Shown here: positions 16,402-24,037 of the stretch, piece by piece | Numbering within the stretch: position 1 is the stretch's first letter | Layout of the letters: every line of letters starts with the position of its first letter | From: Actinomadura mexicana | GTDB lineage: Bacteria > Actinomycetota > Actinomycetes > Streptosporangiales > Streptosporangiaceae | DNA length: 64,000 nt | Reading direction: 5' to 3' | NCBI RefSeq assembly: GCF_900188105.1 | Contig: NZ_FZNP01000004.1 | Span: 1-64,000, forward strand | Program-made: the position numbers and the translations under genes | Notes under the pieces: generated by a model | Told to the model about the DNA's origin: nothing | Seen by the model: only the letters and a program-made list of their open reading frames with translations | The model's database searches: none

Positions 16402-18234
16402 TCAGGAGGTGGGCGGCGTGGAGTGGCCGCCGCCGCCCGGGAAGACACCCTGGTAGATGTCGTTGATGTTCCAGTGCCCGGGTGTGGGCACGGGCTCGTT
16501 GACCATGGGCACGTCCAGGACCGCCGGGCGGCGCGCGCCGACGGCCGCGCGCAGCGCCGGCAGCAGTGCCTCCGGCGCGTCGATCCGGTGCCCGTCGGCT
16601 CCGCACGCCTCGGCGAAGGCGGCGAAGTCGGGGCTGTAGGGCCGGCCGGCCGGGTCGCGGAACTCGCAGCCGTAGGCGGCGCCGAAGTTGGCGGCCTGCA
16701 GGTCGGCGATCGTGCCGTGGGCGCGGTTGTTCATCACCACGAACACGACCGGCAGGCCCTGCTCGACCGCCATGGGGACGGCCGGCAGCTGGGCGCTCAT
16801 CCCGCCGTCGCCGACCAGCGCGACCACCACCTTGCCGGGCGCGCCGATCTGCACGCCGACGGCCGCGGCGGGCCCGAAGCCCATGGTGGACGCGCCGCCG
16901 GGGGTGATGAACCGTCCTTCGGCGGGCAGCTCGTAGCACTGGGCCACGCCGTTCTTGTTCCAGCCGACGTCGGTGACCAGCACCGCGTCGGCCGGCAGCG
17001 CCTCCCGCAGGTCGGCGAGGATACGCTCGGGCCGGAGCGGGAAGTCGGCACCGCGGCCGCGCTCGCGGCTCCGCCCGAACAGCTCGGAGCGGGCGGCGCG
17101 GATGCGCTCGCGCAGCTCCGGGCGCGCCACGGGCTCCGGCCGGACGGCCCGCACGGCCTGTTCGACGGCCTGGACGGCGAGCGTCACGTCCGCGACGGCG
17201 CCGATCTCCACCGGGTAGTTGCGGCCGATCTCCGCCGGGTCGATGTCGATCTGGATGAGCCGCCCGGGCGTCCCCCCGTCCGCGGCGGCTGTGCCGGCGG
17301 CGCCGAGGTTCCAGGTGTGGCGCGGGTCCCACGAGCTCGCGTCGGTCTCGGCGAACCGGGTGGCCAGGGCGATCACGACGTCGGCCGTGCGGGCGTAGTC
17401 GTTGGTGGTGCGCAGGCCCCAGAACCCCGGCATGCCGAGCAGCAGCGGGTGGTCGTCCGGCACGGCGCCCTTGCCCATCAGCGAGTGGACCATGGGGACG
17501 TCGAGGTGCTCGGCGAGGGCGAGCAGGGCGCGGCGGCCGGTCTCGCCGCGCAGCCCGCCACCGAAGTAGATCAGCGGCCGTTCGGCCTCGGCGAGCCGCA
17601 CGGCGATCCGCTCGGCGACGTCGGCGGGCAGGGCGGGCGCGCCCTCGTGCGCCGGGAGCGGGTGCTCGGCCGGGGCGACGGGCCGCGAGAACAGGTCCAT
17701 CGGCACGTTGAGCAGCACCGCGCCGGGGCGTCCCGAGGAGGCCGTCCAGAACGCGCGCTCGGTGAAGCGGGCGAGGTCCTCGGCGCGGTGGACATGCCAG
17801 GCGCGTTTGACGAAGGGCCGGTAGACGGCCGTCTGGTCGGCGTCGGCGTGGAGGTTGACCTCCTGGTGCGGGTGCCGGCCGTGGTAGTAGGACGGGACGT
17901 CGCCGGCGATGGCGACCAGCGGCACCGAGTCCAGCGCGGCGGTGGCCACGCCGGTGACGGCGTTCATCATGCCCGGTCCGACATGGACGAGCAGGACACC
18001 GGGCCTGCCGGAGGCGCGGGCGTAGCCGTCGGCGGCGTGCGCCGCGGCCTGCTCGTGGCGGGCGATGACGAAGGTGATGGGGCTGCGGCGCAGCGCGTCC
18101 AGCAGGGCGATGTTGGTGTGGCCGCAGGTCCCGAAGACGTACTCCACGCCGTAGCCTTCGAGCTGCCGGACGAGCGCCTCCGCCGCTGACACCGACACGG
18201 CGCTGTCGTCACGGGGGTGGACGTCCACGGTCAT
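16402..18234 (-). CDS. Thiamine-diphosphate-dependent enzyme, acetolactate synthase/benzoylformate decarboxylase type
   Basis: 610 residues with the three-domain layout of the family. The N-terminal Pyr domain has EYVFGTCGHTNIALLDAL and RHEQAAAHAADGYARASG, with the catalytic Glu in RHEQ. The central domain (about 200-345) includes RPLIYFGGGLRGETGRRALL, and the C-terminal PP domain has the ThDP motif GDGGMSAQLPAVPMAVEQGLPVVFVVMNN, although the second Asn-x-x-x part is changed. The family decarboxylates or carboligates 2-oxo acids; here a 2-oxo acid decarboxylase producing an aldehyde for the adjacent aldehyde dehydrogenase is plausible but inferred. The start ATG overlaps the alcohol dehydrogenase stop (ATGA). 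Confidence 0.88.
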   Translation of the reverse strand: MTVDVHPRDDSAVSVSAAEALVRQLEGYGVEYVFGTCGHTNIALLDALRRSPITFVIARHEQAAAHAADGYARASGRPGVLLVHVGPGMMNAVTGVATAALDSVPLVAIAGDVPSYYHGRHPHQEVNLHADADQTAVYRPFVKRAWHVHRAEDLARFTERAFWTASSGRPGAVLLNVPMDLFSRPVAPAEHPLPAHEGAPALPADVAERIAVRLAEAERPLIYFGGGLRGETGRRALLALAEHLDVPMVHSLMGKGAVPDDHPLLLGMPGFWGLRTTNDYARTADVVIALATRFAETDASSWDPRHTWNLGAAGTAAADGGTPGRLIQIDIDPAEIGRNYPVEIGAVADVTLAVQAVEQAVRAVRPEPVARPELRERIRAARSELFGRSRERGRGADFPLRPERILADLREALPADAVLVTDVGWNKNGVAQCYELPAEGRFITPGGASTMGFGPAAAVGVQIGAPGKVVVALVGDGGMSAQLPAVPMAVEQGLPVVFVVMNNRAHGTIADLQAANFGAAYGCEFRDPAGRPYSPDFAAFAEACGADGHRIDAPEALLPALRAAVGARRPAVLDVPMVNEPVPTPGHWNINDIYQGVFPGGGGHSTPPTS

Positions 18235-19232
18235 GAGGCGTTCTCCTCGGTTCGGGGCAGGCTGATCCAGGTCTTGCCGGCGATGCCGGCCGCCCGCGCG
18301 AAGGCCGCGGGCGCCTCGGCGAGGTCGAAGCGCTCGCGCAGCACCCGGCCGGGGTGCAAATCGTGCTCGGCGAGCGTCGCGATCGTGCGGGGGAAGTCGG
18401 CCGGATGGTCGTAGATGAGGCAGCCGCGCACGGTCAGGCGGCGTTGCACGAGGGTGAAGGTGGAGAGGCGGGCGGGCCGGCCGCCCTGGCCGACGGCGAT
18501 GAGGGAGCCGCCGGGGGACGTGCGCTCCAGCGCCCGCTCGAACGCCTCCGGGGCGCCGGAGGTCTCGATCACCACCGGGAAGGTCGTCCCGGACGGCGGT
18601 CCGGAGGCGTCCTCGGCCCCGAGTTCCCGTGCCAGCGCGCGGCGCCCGGGGTGGGGCTCGACGACGAACGGAATTCCCCGGGCATGCGTGACGGCCACCG
18701 ACACCAGCAGCCCCTGGGAGCCCGCGCCGACGACCAGGCACCGGTCCCCCGGGGCGAGGCCGCTCATGCGGACGGCGTTCAGCGCCACGGTGAACGGCTC
18801 CACGCAGACGACGTCGGTGTCGTCCCAGCCGTCCGGGACGGGCCAGGTGAAGCGGGACGGGACCGCGACGCGCTCGGCCAGCAGACCCGGCTCGGAGATG
18901 CCGGCCGCGCGGCGGTTCCCGCAGCCCGCCGTGGCACCGGTCCGGCACTGCGCGCACCGCAGGCACGGATAGTTGGGTTCGACGACGACGCGCTGCCCGG
19001 GGAACCGGTCGGCGACCCGGTCGCCGGCGGCCGCGACGACGCCGAACGCCTCGTGCCCGAGCACCCACGGCAGGGCGGGCACGGGGCGGTGGCCGGAGAC
19101 GACCGCCAGGTCGGAGCCGCACAGCCCGACCCCGTGGACCGCGACGACGACCTCGTCCGGGCCGCAGGCGGGCTCGGGCCGGTCGTCCACGACCGCCACC
19201 GTCCCCGGCGCGACGAGCGCGACCGCCTTCAC
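18231..19232 (-). CDS. Zinc-dependent medium-chain alcohol dehydrogenase
   Basis: 333 residues from a GTG that overlaps the aldehyde dehydrogenase stop (GTGA). Catalytic zinc ligands are Cys38 in GLCGSDLAV and the His-Glu of LGHEAFG; the structural zinc Cys set is in PCLRCAQCRTGATAGC. The Rossmann motif is VVGAGSQGLLVSVAV near residue 165. It should oxidise an alcohol or reduce an aldehyde with NAD(P). Together with the aldehyde dehydrogenase, ThDP enzyme and importer it forms one operon. Substrate not deducible. Confidence 0.9.
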   Translation of the reverse strand: MKAVALVAPGTVAVVDDRPEPACGPDEVVVAVHGVGLCGSDLAVVSGHRPVPALPWVLGHEAFGVVAAAGDRVADRFPGQRVVVEPNYPCLRCAQCRTGATAGCGNRRAAGISEPGLLAERVAVPSRFTWPVPDGWDDTDVVCVEPFTVALNAVRMSGLAPGDRCLVVGAGSQGLLVSVAVTHARGIPFVVEPHPGRRALARELGAEDASGPPSGTTFPVVIETSGAPEAFERALERTSPGGSLIAVGQGGRPARLSTFTLVQRRLTVRGCLIYDHPADFPRTIATLAEHDLHPGRVLRERFDLAEAPAAFARAAGIAGKTWISLPRTEENAS

Positions 19233-20707
19233 GCGGTGCCCCACAGCGAGGTGCCGCGGAGCATCAGCGTCTTGACGACGGTGTAGTCCTCGATCATGCA
19301 GCCGGGCGACTCGCGCCCGAAGCCGGAGTCCTTGACGCCGCCGAAGGGCACGTGGTCCAGGCGGTAGTTGGACGAGCCGTTGACGACGAGGCCGCCGACC
19401 TCCAGCTCGCGCCAGGCCGTGACGATCCGGTCGAGGTCGCGGGTGAACAGGCCCGCCTGGAGGCCGTACCGGCTCTCGTTGCACTGCTCGACGACGCCGC
19501 CGAAGTCATCGAACGGCATGACCGCGACCAGCGCGCCGAAGACCTCCTCGCGGACGAGCGAGGCGCCGGGGGGCGGATCGGCCACGACCGTCGGCAGGGC
19601 GGTGGCCCCGTCCCGCCGGCCGCCGAGGAGCACGCGCGCGCCCTGCTCGGCGGCCTCCGCGCTCCAGCGCACCACCCGTTCGGCGGCGTCGTCGTCCACC
19701 ATCGACCCGACGTCGGTGCGCGGATCCAGCGGATCGCCCACGGTCAGCGACCCCACCTCGGCGGTGAACCCGTCCAGGAACTCCTCGAAGCGCGAACGGT
19801 GGACGTAGACGCGCTGGACGGAGATGCAGCTCTGGCCGGAGTTGCTGTATCCGGTGCGGGCGCAGATCCGGGCGGCCTCGGCGATGTCGGCGTCCTCGCA
19901 CACGATCGTGGCGGCGTTCCCACCCAGTTCCAGCACCAGGCGCTTGGCCCCGGCCGCCCTGGCGACCGCCGCCCCGGTGGCGGCGCTGCCGGTGAAGCTG
20001 ATGACGGCGACCTCTTCCGCCGCGCACAGTTCGGCGCCGACCGCGCCGTCCCCGTGCAGCAGCTGGACGGCCTCCACGGGCATGCCCGCCTCGACCAGCA
20101 GCGCGACGACGGCCGTGGAGACGGCGGGGGCCTGCGGCGGCGCCTTGACGATCGTGGTGTTGCCGGCGGCGAACGAGGCGCCCAGCTTGTGCGCGAGGAG
20201 GTTCGCCGGCGCGTTGAAGGGGGTGATGGCGAGCGCCACGCCCGCCGGGGCCCGGTAGGTGAAGGCGGTGTCGGCGACCCCGCGGGCCCACCCCGCGACC
20301 GGGAGGGTCTCTCCCCCGATCCGCCTCGCCTCGGCCGCGCAGACGGCGAACGTGTCGGCGACGCGGTCGATCTCGCCCCGGCCGTCCTTGACGGGCTTGC
20401 CCAGCTCGAGGGCGAGAAGGCGGGCCAGGTCGTCGCGGTTCCCTGCGGCGGCGCGCGAGGCCCGTTCCAGCACGTCCGCCCGCGAGGCGGGCGCCAGCCG
20501 CGCCACCGTCCGGGCGTAGGCGCGCGCATGGCCGCGGACGGCGCCGACCTCGGCGGGGCCGGCGGCCGGCGCCCGGCTGACCGTCGTGCGCAGATACGGT
20601 CCGACGCGCTCGCTCTGCGGGCCGTCCGTACTCCACCGGCCGCCGACGAGAGCCGCCGCCTGTACCGGCCCGCCCTCGGCGACCGCCGCGAGCACCGCTT
20701 CCAGCAT
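19229..20707 (-). CDS. NAD(P)-dependent aldehyde dehydrogenase
   Basis: 492 residues, normal for the family. The catalytic pair is visible as Glu in LVLELGGNAATIV and Cys in SNSGQSCISVQRVYV, with the NAD-binding block ISFTGSAATGAAVARAAG before it and EEVFGALVAVMPF plus FGGVKDSGFGRESPG after it. I chose the ATG at 20707 because GGAGG stands 5 bases upstream and because the 39-base-longer frame would run into the tandem operators. It is the first gene of the operon aldehyde dehydrogenase, alcohol dehydrogenase, ThDP enzyme, livKHMGF, and is divergent from the IclR gene. Confidence 0.93.
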   Translation of the reverse strand: MLEAVLAAVAEGGPVQAAALVGGRWSTDGPQSERVGPYLRTTVSRAPAAGPAEVGAVRGHARAYARTVARLAPASRADVLERASRAAAGNRDDLARLLALELGKPVKDGRGEIDRVADTFAVCAAEARRIGGETLPVAGWARGVADTAFTYRAPAGVALAITPFNAPANLLAHKLGASFAAGNTTIVKAPPQAPAVSTAVVALLVEAGMPVEAVQLLHGDGAVGAELCAAEEVAVISFTGSAATGAAVARAAGAKRLVLELGGNAATIVCEDADIAEAARICARTGYSNSGQSCISVQRVYVHRSRFEEFLDGFTAEVGSLTVGDPLDPRTDVGSMVDDDAAERVVRWSAEAAEQGARVLLGGRRDGATALPTVVADPPPGASLVREEVFGALVAVMPFDDFGGVVEQCNESRYGLQAGLFTRDLDRIVTAWRELEVGGLVVNGSSNYRLDHVPFGGVKDSGFGRESPGCMIEDYTVVKTLMLRGTSLWGTA

Positions 20708-20719
20708 CCGTTCCTCCCG

Positions 20720-20755
20720 AACCGCTAAGCGGACTACTAGTGCCATCGTGCGGAC
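20720..20755. promoter_or_regulatory. Tandem IclR-type operators before aldehyde dehydrogenase
   Basis: AACCGCTAAGCGGAC at 20720-20734 and TGCCATCGTGCGGAC at 20741-20755 are imperfect versions of GTCCGCTAGACGGAC. Their 21-bp separation equals that of the pair before the PQQ dehydrogenase, and the distance to the start codon (13 bases here, 18 there) is also similar. Confidence 0.55.
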
Positions 20756-20969
20756 TTCGCGTTAACGTACGGGCCGCCGCCGGGTGCTGACAAGGGCCGG
20801 GGTGGAGAAACCTGCGCGGCGCGCCCCGGCCGCGAGGACTCGCGCATGGCGCTCCACCTCTATCGCTTAATGTTCGAACCAGTGAGTTAGTTATAGGTGA
20901 CGAGACTCACCAGGGGAAGGGTGCGCGGGAAAATCGTCCGCGAGAGGACCGAAGCCAGACCGGCTAATG

Positions 20970-20993
20970 GTCCAACTAGACCGCTATGTGGAC
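20970..20993. promoter_or_regulatory. IclR-type operator and promoter before iclR
   Basis: GTCCA (20970) plus GACCGCTATGTGGAC (20979-20993) repeat the half-site/full-site arrangement found before the ThuA-like gene. A possible promoter overlaps it: TAGACC (20977-20982), 17 bases, TAACGT (21000-21005). Binding there would give autorepression. Confidence 0.55.
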
Positions 20994-21118
20994 TACGTGT
21001 AACGTACGGAACGTCCCCCGCCCCGGGGCGCGGTCTTCGCCGGTTCCGCGTCCCTCGACGGCGGAGAACCCGGGACACTCGTGCTTCCACCGTCCCGGAC
21101 CAGAATCGGGGAGAACCA

Positions 21119-21910
21119 GTGAGCCCAGCGAAGAAGAACGGCGGCGACCAGGCGGCCGACGCCGGGGGCGTCCGCAGCGTCCAGCGCGCCGTAGAGATCA
21201 TGTCCCTGCTCGGCGAGGAGCGCCCCGTCATCTCGATCCGCGAGATCGTCGAGGCGACCGGCCTGGCGAAGACGACGGTCATCCGGCTCGTCCAGACGCT
21301 GGAGCAGAACGGGCTGCTGTGGGCCGCTTCCAACGGCTACCTTCCCGGGCCCGGCCTGTGGCGGTGGGCGCACCTCGCGCGCAGCAGCTGGGAGCTGCCG
21401 CCGGAGACCCGCAAGGTCATGCGGGACCTCGGCGCCCGCCGCCGCGAGACGGTGAACCTCTACATGGTCCGCGACATCTACCGGGTCTGCGTCGCGCAGC
21501 AGGAGAGCCCGCAGCCGCTCCGGCACGTCGTGCACGTCGGCGACGAGCTGCCGCTGTGGGCGGGTGCGTCCTCCAAGGTCCTGCTGCGCGACGCCCCCGA
21601 GACCCTCCTGCGACGCGTCGCCGTCGCCTCCCCCTACGGCGAGGGCCACGTCAAGCGGTTGCGGGAGTGGATCGACGAGGCAGCCCACCAGGGCTGGGCC
21701 GACAGCCACGGCGAGCGCGAGGACGGGCTGTCCGCCGTCGCCGTCCCGGTCATCGGACGGTCCGGCTCCGTCGTCGCCGCCCTGTCGCTCAGCGGTCCCA
21801 CGGTCCGCTTTCCCGAGGAGATCGTCGAGCAGTACGCCGCGGACCTGCGCCAGGTGGCCGGGGAGATGTCCGAACGCGGCTTCGACCACCCGCTCAGCCC
21901 CGCGCGCTGA
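21119..21910 (+). CDS. IclR family transcriptional regulator
   Basis: 263 residues from a GTG with GGGGAGAA 5 bases upstream. Residues about 17-75 are the IclR winged helix (VRSVQRAVEIMSLLGEERPVISI, then EATGLAKTTVIRLVQTLEQNGL), and residues 90-255 the effector domain (VGDELPLWAGASSKVLLRD, GWADSHGEREDGLSAVAVPV). It sits between the two divergent arms of the island and next to the 15-bp palindromes, so it is the likely local regulator. IclR proteins commonly bind such short palindromes and respond to a carboxylic or aromatic acid. An upstream in-frame extension exists but covers the operator, so it is rejected. Confidence 0.92.
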   Translation: MSPAKKNGGDQAADAGGVRSVQRAVEIMSLLGEERPVISIREIVEATGLAKTTVIRLVQTLEQNGLLWAASNGYLPGPGLWRWAHLARSSWELPPETRKVMRDLGARRRETVNLYMVRDIYRVCVAQQESPQPLRHVVHVGDELPLWAGASSKVLLRDAPETLLRRVAVASPYGEGHVKRLREWIDEAAHQGWADSHGEREDGLSAVAVPVIGRSGSVVAALSLSGPTVRFPEEIVEQYAADLRQVAGEMSERGFDHPLSPAR

Positions 21911-21944
21911 ACCCGCGCGGGACCGGCTCAAAGGAGCAACCGCA

Positions 21945-23135
21945 ATGCCGAAGCGACCGCTCAGCGGCGTCCGGGTCCTCGACCTGACCAACGTCCTGGC
22001 CGGACCGTACTGCAGCTACCAGCTGATGCTGCTCGGCGCCGAGGTCGTCAAGATCGAGGTGCCGGGGCAGGGCGACCTCGCCCGGCACCTCGGTCCGGAG
22101 GCCGAGCTGAACCGGACGGGCATCGGCGCATCGTTCCTGGCGCAGAACGCGGGCAAGAAGTCCGTCGAGACCGACCTCAAGGACACCGCGGGCCGCGCCG
22201 AGTTCGAGGACATGGTCCGCGGCGCCGACGTGCTCCTGGAGAACTTCCGCGCCGGCGTCCTGGCCAGGCTCGGCTTCGGCTGGCCGCGGCTGCGCGAGCT
22301 GAACCCCCGGTTGGTCTACTGCGCCATCTCCGGCTTCGGGCAGACCGGCCCGATGAGCCAGGCCCCCGCCTACGACCAGATCATCCAGGGCCTCTCCGGG
22401 ATGATGAGCATCACCGGCACCAGGGACACCGCCCCGCTCCGGATCGGCTTCCCCGTCTGCGACACCGTGGGCGGGCTCACCGCCGCCCTGCACATCTGCG
22501 CCGCCCTCGCCGGCCGCGACCGCACTGGAGAGGGAACGTTCCTCGACGTCTCCATGCTGGAGTCGGCGGTGTCGGCCATGGGCTGGGCGATCTCCAACTA
22601 CCTCGTCAGCGGCGTCCCGCCCGAGCCCATGGGCACCCAGAACGCCACCGCCGCCCCCTCGGGCACCTTCGAGGCCGCCGACGGCCCCCTCAACATCGCC
22701 GCCAACCGCCAGCGGCAGTTCGAGACACTGTGCGCCCTCATCGACCGGCGCGACCTCCTCGGCGACCCCCGCTTCACCGACCGGGAGCAGCGCAAACTGC
22801 ACCGCGACGAACTGACCGGCGAGCTCAACCTCGCCCTGCGCCGCCGCACCGCCCGCGAATGGGAGCAGATCCTCAGCACCGCCGGCGTCCCCGCCGCCCG
22901 CGTCACCACCGTCCCCCAGACGGTCGAACTCGACCAGCTCGACCACCGCGGCTTCTTCACCGAACTCCCGTTCCCCGGCGACTCCGAACGCGTGTTCAAG
23001 GTCGTCGGCAGCGGCGTCCTGCACGACGGCGAACCGCTGCGCCCCACCGGTCCCCCGCCCCTGCTCGGCGAGCAGAACCCCGAACGCGGTGCCCTGGCGG
23101 GCCGCTGGAACGGCCGGAACGCCGTCACTCCATGA
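21945..23135 (+). CDS. CaiB/BaiF-type (class III) CoA-transferase
   Basis: 396 residues, the usual length. Family features: PLSGVRVLDLTNVLAGPYCSYQLMLLGAEVVKIE at the N-terminus, RFLAQN-like ASFLAQNAGKKSVETDL, and DVLLENFRAGVLARLGFGW containing the region before the catalytic Asp, then YCAISGFGQTGP. It moves CoA from one acyl-CoA (often succinyl-CoA) to a free acid. The next gene, a citrate-synthase-like lyase, overlaps or follows closely, so the pair probably activates and then cleaves a hydroxy acid. AAAGGAGCAA precedes the ATG. Confidence 0.92.
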   Translation: MPKRPLSGVRVLDLTNVLAGPYCSYQLMLLGAEVVKIEVPGQGDLARHLGPEAELNRTGIGASFLAQNAGKKSVETDLKDTAGRAEFEDMVRGADVLLENFRAGVLARLGFGWPRLRELNPRLVYCAISGFGQTGPMSQAPAYDQIIQGLSGMMSITGTRDTAPLRIGFPVCDTVGGLTAALHICAALAGRDRTGEGTFLDVSMLESAVSAMGWAISNYLVSGVPPEPMGTQNATAAPSGTFEAADGPLNIAANRQRQFETLCALIDRRDLLGDPRFTDREQRKLHRDELTGELNLALRRRTAREWEQILSTAGVPAARVTTVPQTVELDQLDHRGFFTELPFPGDSERVFKVVGSGVLHDGEPLRPTGPPPLLGEQNPERGALAGRWNGRNAVTP

Positions 23136-23161
23136 CCGACCGTCGAGCGCAGGAGGCTCCC

Positions 23162-23974
23162 GTGAACGACATCGACCCGACGGGCGCCGTCGCGGATTGG
23201 TGGGCGACCGCCATCACCCGCATGGAACCCGGCGTCATCGAACTGCGCGGCCGCCCCGTCCAGGACCTCATCGGCACCACCGGCCTCACGTCCATGATCT
23301 GGCTGATGCTGCGCGGCGACCTCCCCGCCGCCCGGCAGGCGGCCCTGCTGGAGGCGGCGCTCGTCGCCGCCGTCGACCACGGCCCCCAGGCCCCCTCGAT
23401 CGCCATCGCCCGCATGGCCGCCACCTGCGGCGTCGGGCTCAACAACGCCGTCGCCAGCGCCGTCAACACCCTCGGGGACGCGCACGGCGGCGCGGGCGAA
23501 CAGTGCGTCCGGCTGCTGGACGACGTCCTCCGGCGCGAGGCCGCCGGGCTCGACCTCCGCGCGGCGACCGAGCAGACCGTCGCCGCCTGGCCCCGCTACC
23601 TCCCGGGATTCGGCCACCGCTTCCATCCCCGCGACCCCCGCCGCGACCCGCTGATCGCCCTCGTCGAGGACGCCGTCCGCGACGGCGTCGTCCCCGGCGA
23701 CCACCTCCGCGCCGGCACGTCCGTGGAGGCCCTCCTCGCCGAGGGCCGCGACAGGCCCGTCCCGATGAACATCGACGGCGCCACCGCCATCATCTACGCC
23801 GAACTCGGCTTCCCCGCCCCGCTCGCGCGCGGCCTGTTCGTCCTCAGCCGCAGCATCGGCATCCTCGCCCACGCCTGGGAGGAGACCCAGAGCGGCCGGC
23901 GCAACAAGGGCCCCGTCCCCCGCACGATCCTCCCGGCACACCCTGGACGCACTGGCAGGTCTCAAGGACGGTAG
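23162..23974 (+). CDS. Short citrate-synthase-fold enzyme, citryl-CoA lyase type
   Basis: 270 residues, much shorter than citrate synthase (about 430), as in the citryl-CoA lyase subgroup. The three catalytic regions remain: His in LGDAHGGAGEQC, His in GFGHRFHPRDPR, and Asp in MNIDGATAIIYAELGFP. The reaction would be retro-Claisen cleavage of a citryl-CoA-like thioester. AGGAGG stands 5 bases before the GTG at 23162; an ATG at 23132 overlapping the CoA-transferase stop is the alternative. The true substrate of this CoA-transferase plus lyase pair is unknown; it probably acts at the end of the pathway encoded by this island. Confidence 0.82.
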   Translation: MNDIDPTGAVADWWATAITRMEPGVIELRGRPVQDLIGTTGLTSMIWLMLRGDLPAARQAALLEAALVAAVDHGPQAPSIAIARMAATCGVGLNNAVASAVNTLGDAHGGAGEQCVRLLDDVLRREAAGLDLRAATEQTVAAWPRYLPGFGHRFHPRDPRRDPLIALVEDAVRDGVVPGDHLRAGTSVEALLAEGRDRPVPMNIDGATAIIYAELGFPAPLARGLFVLSRSIGILAHAWEETQSGRRNKGPVPRTILPAHPGRTGRSQGR

Positions 23975-24037
23975 GACGGCGCTGCTCGATGCTCCACACC
24001 GGCTTGGGGGCTCAGAAGGTGAGGCGCCCCTACCAGG

